From assembly GCF_048323755.1 (NCBI RefSeq), contig NZ_JBLWFS010000016.1, forward strand, positions 27,815-91,814: a stretch of 64,000 nt of DNA, in the 5' to 3' direction. Of the stretch, positions 59,079-64,000 are shown piece after piece. Under the pieces are notes generated by a model. The model worked only from the letters and a program-made list of their open reading frames with translations, was not told the DNA's origin and searched no databases. Origin of the DNA: Alkalihalobacterium sp048323755 (lineage in GTDB: Bacteria > Bacillota > Bacilli > Bacillales > Bacillaceae_F). How positions within the stretch are numbered: position 1 is the first letter of the stretch; each line of letters starts with the position of its first letter. Made by a program: the position numbers and the translations under genes.

Positions 59079-60838
59079 GAGCTCACCCCCAGTTGTGTTT
59101 GTTGAAAGGCGTGTTGGTCCTGATATTGAATATCATAAATTCTACGGTATATCCCTGTTTCGTTTGCAATTAATTGCTCGTGTGTACCTCTCTCAACGAC
59201 TTCACCGTTATCTAAAACAAGGATTTCATCTGCATGTTTCAGGGAAGAAATTCGATGTGCAATAATAAACGTTGTTCTCCCTGCCATAACTTCGCGAAAA
59301 GCCGCTTGTATTTTTCCTTCTGTTTTCATGTCAACCGCACTCGTTGCGTCATCAAGAATTAAGATACTCGGGTCAATAAGGATCGAGCGAGCAATAGCAA
59401 TCCGTTGCTTTTGTCCGCCTGATAAGCCCATCCCACGCTCACCTAAAACGGTGTCGTAACCTTCTGGTAATTCCATAATAAACTCATGAGCTTGGGCTCG
59501 CTTTGCGGCTTCAATAATTTGTTCAATCGTTGCTTCTGGATTTCCGTAAGCAATATTGTCGCGAATAGACGATGAAAATAAAAACGACTCCTGCAACACG
59601 ACACCAATATGGTGACGCAATGATTTTAACGAATACTCTTTAATGTCACGGCCATCAATAAGAATTTCTCCTTCGTTTGGCTCGTAGAAACGTGAAATGA
59701 GTTGAGTTAAGCTTGTTTTCCCGGATCCTGTCGCACCAATTAACCCGATGATTTTTCCAGGAGGTGCTTCAAATGAGACATCATTGAGTGCCAGTTCTTC
59801 TTCGCTGTTATATTGGTGACTAACATTTTTAAACTGAACATGGCCTTTGATCGAAGTTTCTAACGGTTGATCCGCATCACGAATATCTTCTGGTTCATTA
59901 AGTACTTCTAATAACCGCTCTCCAGATGCTTTTGATTGTGAAAAGGTATTAATAATAAAGCCAAGATTCATTAATGGGCCAATGATGTACCAAACTAATG
60001 AGAAAAACGCGACGAGTTCACCCGGTTGCAAGGCACCTTGAATGACAAGCCAACCACCATAACCAAGAAGGAACACAACACATAGTTGTCCAATGAGTTC
60101 CATAATCGGAAAGTACTTTGCCCAAATATTTGATGTATCGATGGACTTATTTTTATAATCACTATTTTTATCTACGAAATTATCAATCTCAAAATCCTCA
60201 CGTGATAAAGATTTTACCGTGTTCATTCCGCTGATATTTTCTTGAACTTTTGTTGTCAAACTTCCGAATGACTTTCGAATATGTTTAAACGCTGGATGGA
60301 CTTTTTTATCAAAGCGGTAAACGGTTAAAATTAAAAAAGGCATGGATGCCAGCGTCACGAGTGCCAGTGGAGCACTAAAGTACAGCATGATACTAAAACT
60401 AAAACTGACGATTAATACTAGGTTTAAGAGTTGCGCAAAACCAAATGATAAAAAGAATCGGAAACCTTCAACATCAGCAGTAAGCCGTGACATGAGGTCC
60501 CCTGTCTTCGCATTATCATAATAGCGAAACGGCAAATATTGAAGCTTTTTGTATAAGGCATTTCGTAATTCATAAACAGCACGAACGCCAAATAAGTCCC
60601 CTAAAAATTGATGATAATACGTCGCAAACCCTTTAAGAACCATTAATAAAATAAATCCAAACGCAATGTAAGGAACTAACGAAGAGTTTCCTGCTAAAAT
60701 AACGTCATCAATCGTAATTTTCAAAATGATCGGATACATAACAGTGATCGCAGTGACGACGATTAAAAAAAGCATTGAACCGATAAAAAAGTTCTTATAA
60801 GGCCAATAAAATTCTTTGAGCCTTTTGAAAGTATTCAT
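59075..60838 (-). CDS. ABC exporter half-transporter, subunit 1 (YknU/YheI-like)
   Basis: From the ATG at 60838 (GAGGAGG) it has 587 residues; an upstream extension to 60874 lacks a ribosome site. Six membrane helices are followed by a nucleotide-binding domain with Walker A GATGSGKTS, signature LSGGQKQRIAIARS, Walker B ILILDDATSAVD where Asp replaces the catalytic Glu, and H-loop FIIAHRISSL. This is the degenerate NBD of a heterodimeric exporter, matched to the subunit at 57258. Translation is coupled by the four-base overlap. Confidence 0.9.
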   Translation of the reverse strand: MNTFKRLKEFYWPYKNFFIGSMLFLIVVTAITVMYPIILKITIDDVILAGNSSLVPYIAFGFILLMVLKGFATYYHQFLGDLFGVRAVYELRNALYKKLQYLPFRYYDNAKTGDLMSRLTADVEGFRFFLSFGFAQLLNLVLIVSFSFSIMLYFSAPLALVTLASMPFLILTVYRFDKKVHPAFKHIRKSFGSLTTKVQENISGMNTVKSLSREDFEIDNFVDKNSDYKNKSIDTSNIWAKYFPIMELIGQLCVVFLLGYGGWLVIQGALQPGELVAFFSLVWYIIGPLMNLGFIINTFSQSKASGERLLEVLNEPEDIRDADQPLETSIKGHVQFKNVSHQYNSEEELALNDVSFEAPPGKIIGLIGATGSGKTSLTQLISRFYEPNEGEILIDGRDIKEYSLKSLRHHIGVVLQESFLFSSSIRDNIAYGNPEATIEQIIEAAKRAQAHEFIMELPEGYDTVLGERGMGLSGGQKQRIAIARSILIDPSILILDDATSAVDMKTEGKIQAAFREVMAGRTTFIIAHRISSLKHADEILVLDNGEVVERGTHEQLIANETGIYRRIYDIQYQDQHAFQQTQLGVSS

Positions 60839-61065
60839 AGTAAGCCTCCTCTTAAGTTGATTTTGATTTTTCATTTCCCCGAATGTTGGTCGTGTATGCC
60901 ATGATGTGAAAGATGGAACATAAAAAATGGTAATAGTATTAATATATCGGGTTTCGAAATAAATATCTAATCATCTGCTTACAGTATTTTTTGAAATTTC
61001 GATATATTCGTCAGTGAACCCGCTGTTTCCTTCCCCTATTTCTTTAATACTCACTATTTCACTAG

Positions 61066-61113
61066 GGTAGCAGGCACCTTTAACACTGCAGTGTTGTAAA
61101 GGTGCCTGCTACC
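61066..61113. repeat. Palindromic repeat related to that at 48699
   Basis: GGTAGCAGGCACCTTTA and its mirror TAAAGGTGCCTGCTACC enclose ACACTGCAGTGT, itself a palindrome. The CAGG-ACCTTTA segment matches the repeat at 48699-48752. Confidence 0.75.
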
Positions 61114-61129
61114 ATAAAGCCATAAAAAA

Positions 61130-61167
61130 GAAAAAGCTTTATGAACTGGGGTTCGATAAGCTTTTTC
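61130..61167 (-). terminator. Terminator of the gene at 61202
   Basis: GAAAAAGCTT (61130-61139) pairs with AAGCTTTTTC (61158-61167), with T residues on the minus strand. Confidence 0.8.
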
Positions 61168-61201
61168 ATTGTATGCACTTGGAGATGTCATTATTTTAAT
61201 T

Positions 61202-62296
61202 TTAGTGAAAAGGGACGTGCACAAGCTTCCATTCGTCTGTTGGTGATTTCCGCATCACGGTAAATAAGAATGTCTCCTCGATGATCGGACCATCTTTTGT
61301 TTGATACTTATACGTTACTGGTATTTGATAAATAAACGGTTTCTCCTTAACCGGCTTATGTTTTTTGTCCATTTTTCGAATCGCTACGATTTGATCAATT
61401 GGAATGGAATGGGCGTCGCCTTGATAAATAAGGCTTAAAATGTCGGTATCCTTTTGATGAATAGCGATTAAAAACAGCTCAATGACTTTTTCAGCAGAAA
61501 GTTGTTTAGTAAATAAATTTAATTGTCCAGCTGCTTTATGTGCCATTACTTGATGGGCTAAATCTGTATTCTTGGATCGATGTGTTGTGCTGCCTTGAAA
61601 ATGAATGCAAAAATGCCCTGGGAACCCATTCGCTAGGGCACCTTTTCCATGAGGCATTCCGTGCATCGAAGCCGCGAGCACTTGATTGTTCACATGAACT
61701 AAGATGGCCCGCCTGTTCCAACTCCATTTGCCACCATAGATCGCTTTCATTATTTTTGTATCTTGATGGGTTAACGGTTGTACGTCTGCGTGCTTACTCC
61801 CGGCACGCCTTTGTGCGTTAAAACTCAATCCCGTTTCAAGGTCTGTAATTTTAAAAGACGTGTATTTAGGAATCATTTTCGTCGCTTCTTCCCACGTTAA
61901 CATCGTTCCAAAATGGTCTGATTGCAACGTCTTAAAGTGACCTGTAATCAGTTGAGCCGTTCGTGGTTTCACATTGATTTTCCTTTTTTGTTGAACGTCA
62001 AACAGCTGCCCGTTTTCATCCGCAATTAAAACCCGGACAAGACCATTCTCAACGAACAATAAATAATGACTCGAAAACGGCACGTCCTTTATAGGTGTTG
62101 ATGTTGCCTTGACGATTTCTTGAAATAATTCATCAGACTGTACGGTTGTTATGGACTGATAAACAGACTGACTAGAAGCCTTGACGATAAACGAGACTTG
62201 ATTATGATCGTCTTTCGCAGCAACAGGTACCGCAGTGACAAAGACAGAGACAAGTAAACATAACGTCATAGAGGTAAAGAATAATCGTTTTTTCAT
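61202..62296 (-). CDS. Secreted protein of unknown function (364 aa)
   Basis: A signal peptide (MKKRLFFTSMTLCLLVSVFV, cleavage near AAA-KDD, about residue 27) is followed by a beta-rich domain and a conserved central block: YGGKWSWNRRAILVHVNNQV, then AASMHGMPHGKG, NGFPGHFCIHFQGS and THRSKNTDLAHQ. The GHFCIHF segment with spaced His residues looks like a metal or catalytic site and is seen in other exported Firmicutes proteins, but I cannot name the activity. A C-terminal domain of about 110 residues resembles NTF2/DUF-like additions. It is monocistronic, just downstream of the glutamate dehydrogenase gene. Confidence 0.75.
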   Translation of the reverse strand: MKKRLFFTSMTLCLLVSVFVTAVPVAAKDDHNQVSFIVKASSQSVYQSITTVQSDELFQEIVKATSTPIKDVPFSSHYLLFVENGLVRVLIADENGQLFDVQQKRKINVKPRTAQLITGHFKTLQSDHFGTMLTWEEATKMIPKYTSFKITDLETGLSFNAQRRAGSKHADVQPLTHQDTKIMKAIYGGKWSWNRRAILVHVNNQVLAASMHGMPHGKGALANGFPGHFCIHFQGSTTHRSKNTDLAHQVMAHKAAGQLNLFTKQLSAEKVIELFLIAIHQKDTDILSLIYQGDAHSIPIDQIVAIRKMDKKHKPVKEKPFIYQIPVTYKYQTKDGPIIEETFLFTVMRKSPTDEWKLVHVPFH

Positions 62297-62349
62297 TTGT
62301 ATAAACCATTCCTATTTTTAGAGTGTTTTTTTCCATGTTCTAAAGTTGC

Positions 62350-63726
62350 TTATAATTTTCCTTGGCGATAAATAATCGTTGATAATTTCATCACCGCATG
62401 GATGTAACAATTTTCTCTCAAAGAAAATGGGTCGCCAAAGTATTGCGGTAAAATCGTACTCATCGTTCCTGTCATCTTATCGTATAGAAGCTTAAATACT
62501 TCTTCTTCACTGTAGAATTGAGTTTCCCGTCCTTGGAGCCATTCGAAGTAGGAAACGATGACCCCACCAGCGTTCGCTAATATATCAGGTATAATAATGA
62601 CGCCCTTTTCATTTAATACAAGGTCAGCGTCACCAGTTACTGGTGCGTTTGCCCCTTCTACAATGATTTTCGCCAGTATTTGATCGACATTGTCTTTGTG
62701 AATTTGGTCTTCAAGTGCTGCTAAGATGAGTACTTCAATATCCAAATAAAGAACGTCTTCTCTATTTAAAATATTTGCCTTGATATTAAATTGCTCAAGT
62801 TCCGCTTCTGTAGTCGGAAGGTCATTATTATTTTTAACCGCGGCTTCAATTAACGCAGGAATATTTAATCCTTCTGAATTGTATAAAGTGACGTTTCGAT
62901 CACTAACGGCTACGATATTACTTTGTAAATGCGTACAATGGTAAGCTTCAAGGGCAGCGACTGAGCCTACATTTCCGAAGCCTTGAACCGCTATTTTCAA
63001 AGGGCGTTCGGCGCAATCTAAAGCTGTTTTTGCATACTGGTTTCCATTTTCAATCAACCATTTTCTTTGTTCTTTTATAAAGTCTGCAAGTAGATAACGA
63101 AAAGTAAAATAAACCCCTTTTCCTGTCGCTTCTCTTCGTCCTAAAGACCCGCCATTTACGACGCTTTTCCCCGTAAAGCTTCCACGATACGGCTTCCCGG
63201 GTCGGATCGTTTTATATTCTGCGGTCATCCAATCCATTTCTCGATCGCCTGTTCCAACATCCGGAGCAGGAATATCTTTATCCGGACCTAAAATATCACT
63301 AAAGTATTGAACATATTTCTTACATATGAGCAGGAGTTCCTTTTCTGTAAAATTACGAGGATCGATAATCACCCCGCCTTTACCACCACCAAAAGGTACC
63401 TCATGTAACGCATTTTTTAGTGTCATCAGTGCTGCTAAGTTGGTTACCTCATCTTCGTTAACGAGTTCGTGAAACCTGATGCCGCCTTTATATGGACCGA
63501 GCGTATTATTATGTTGAATACGATAAGCAGGTATTCTTACGACCTTTCCATTTTCTAATGGGATTCGTAAAAATGACTTGTGGACATGATTTGGCGTTGA
63601 CAGGATCGCTGCGAGTGAATGAAAAGCTTGTTCTCTTGTGTCGCCTTGCAAGTTTGGCAAAAAACTTGTGTCTTTTAACAGCGCCTGTAATGAACGTTGA
63701 ACGATAATGCCCGTTTGGCTGCCCAT
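62350..63726 (-). CDS. Glu/Leu/Phe/Val-family dehydrogenase, probably glutamate dehydrogenase
   Basis: This 458-residue protein has the family's catalytic block GPYKGGIRFHELVNEDEVTN and VPFGGGKGGVIIDP (with the active-site Lys), then PAPDVGTGDREMDWM and the Rossmann motif VQGFGNVGSVAALEAY. Length is slightly greater than RocG/GudB (about 424). The GGxxGR(R)EATGKG segment is present. It interconverts glutamate and 2-oxoglutarate with NAD(P); the cofactor cannot be told by eye. Start ATG after GGAGGTCG. Monocistronic. Confidence 0.88.
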   Translation of the reverse strand: MGSQTGIIVQRSLQALLKDTSFLPNLQGDTREQAFHSLAAILSTPNHVHKSFLRIPLENGKVVRIPAYRIQHNNTLGPYKGGIRFHELVNEDEVTNLAALMTLKNALHEVPFGGGKGGVIIDPRNFTEKELLLICKKYVQYFSDILGPDKDIPAPDVGTGDREMDWMTAEYKTIRPGKPYRGSFTGKSVVNGGSLGRREATGKGVYFTFRYLLADFIKEQRKWLIENGNQYAKTALDCAERPLKIAVQGFGNVGSVAALEAYHCTHLQSNIVAVSDRNVTLYNSEGLNIPALIEAAVKNNNDLPTTEAELEQFNIKANILNREDVLYLDIEVLILAALEDQIHKDNVDQILAKIIVEGANAPVTGDADLVLNEKGVIIIPDILANAGGVIVSYFEWLQGRETQFYSEEEVFKLLYDKMTGTMSTILPQYFGDPFSLRENCYIHAVMKLSTIIYRQGKL

Positions 63727-63877
63727 TGTGTATCGACCTCCTTTTCATTGTGTCAGCATTTACGTTTAGTATTTTAATTCCATCGCTTCTTATCCAAAAT
63801 TCATCTCTTTTAAAATAAAAAGAATCGTGTGAAATAAACAATACTCATTAACAGCACTAAATAATAAAAAATAATCG

Positions 63878-64000
63878 AGTAGGAGGAGGTGATTAACCTC
63901 CGACCTCTCACACCACCGTACGTACGGTTCCGTATACGGCGGTTCAATTTTATACTAAGCATGTACTTTGTTGTAATGTTGGACACAAGAGATTAGCCCA
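63878..64000 (-). mobile_element. 3' end of a group II intron (cut by the window edge)
   Basis: On the minus strand the sequence has a domain V hairpin: ACCGCCGTA pairs with TACGGTGGT, then a two-nucleotide CG bulge and TACG-GAAC-CGTA tip (63912-63943). It is followed by a domain VI-like hairpin GGAGG-TTAATCA-CCTCC (63885-63901) and the presumed 3' splice site near 63878-63882. This is the conserved catalytic end of bacterial group II introns. The reverse transcriptase ORF, if present, lies beyond 64000. Confidence 0.85.

Overview
The window looks like chromosomal DNA of a low-GC, endospore-forming Bacillaceae bacterium. Supporting signs are a complete gerPA-gerPF spore-coat permeability operon, a Met/His-rich coat-like protein, parE/parC, strong AGGAGG-type ribosome sites, many TTG starts and U-rich hairpin terminators. 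The fixABCX cluster and the general gene content would suit an Anaerobacillus- or Alkalihalobacillus-like species, but that is inference. No tRNA, rRNA or CRISPR array was seen.

Layout. 1-3.5 kb is decayed: a gene broken over three frames, a truncated methyltransferase, small ORFs and one copy of a dispersed structured repeat. 3.5-5.5 kb holds a flavin oxidoreductase, azoreductase AzoR and a MarR regulator sharing an operator motif. 5.6-13.2 kb has a coat-like protein, a WYL-like pseudogene, an alpha/beta hydrolase, a di-haem cytochrome, an OFA-family transporter behind a terminator-containing leader, and membrane proteins. 13.3-24 kb has dipeptidase PepV, a thioesterase, a HAD hydrolase, a frameshifted VbhA-like antitoxin, a SPOR-tagged amidase, a nucleoside hydrolase, an aldehyde/alcohol dehydrogenase operon divergent from a LuxR-type regulator, and an esterase. 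24-31 kb has a shortened LAGLIDADG endonuclease and parE-parC. 31.5-40.3 kb is mixed housekeeping with a 6S-like RNA locus. 40.6-44 kb is fixABCX. 44.2-45.4 kb is an ArsP-type permease with a small Cys-rich protein under three identical operator-like dyads. 45.5-48.6 kb has an amidohydrolase, an SDR and a glycine-zipper protein. 48.8-51.3 kb is gerP plus an Hsp20 gene. 51.7-56.4 kb is an uncharacterised operon: beta-propeller protein, Ycf46-like AAA+ ATPase and a predicted QxK nuclease/glycine-zipper protein. 56.7-63.7 kb has an EthD protein, a heterodimeric ABC exporter, a secreted protein and a glutamate dehydrogenase. The right edge cuts a group II intron (minus strand).

Two things stand out. 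First, five same-orientation copies (near 2.7, 15.0, 26.5, 39.0 and 56.6 kb) of a ~100-186 bp element that folds as a closing stem plus up to three hairpins. Its arms vary between copies but stay complementary, and two copies have perfect 8-bp flanking duplications, so it is both structured and mobile. Second, the propeller/AAA+/nuclease operon at 51.7-56.4 kb has the sensor-switch-effector layout of a possible defence or stress system.

Protein family names come from recognising motifs by eye. No database search was run.
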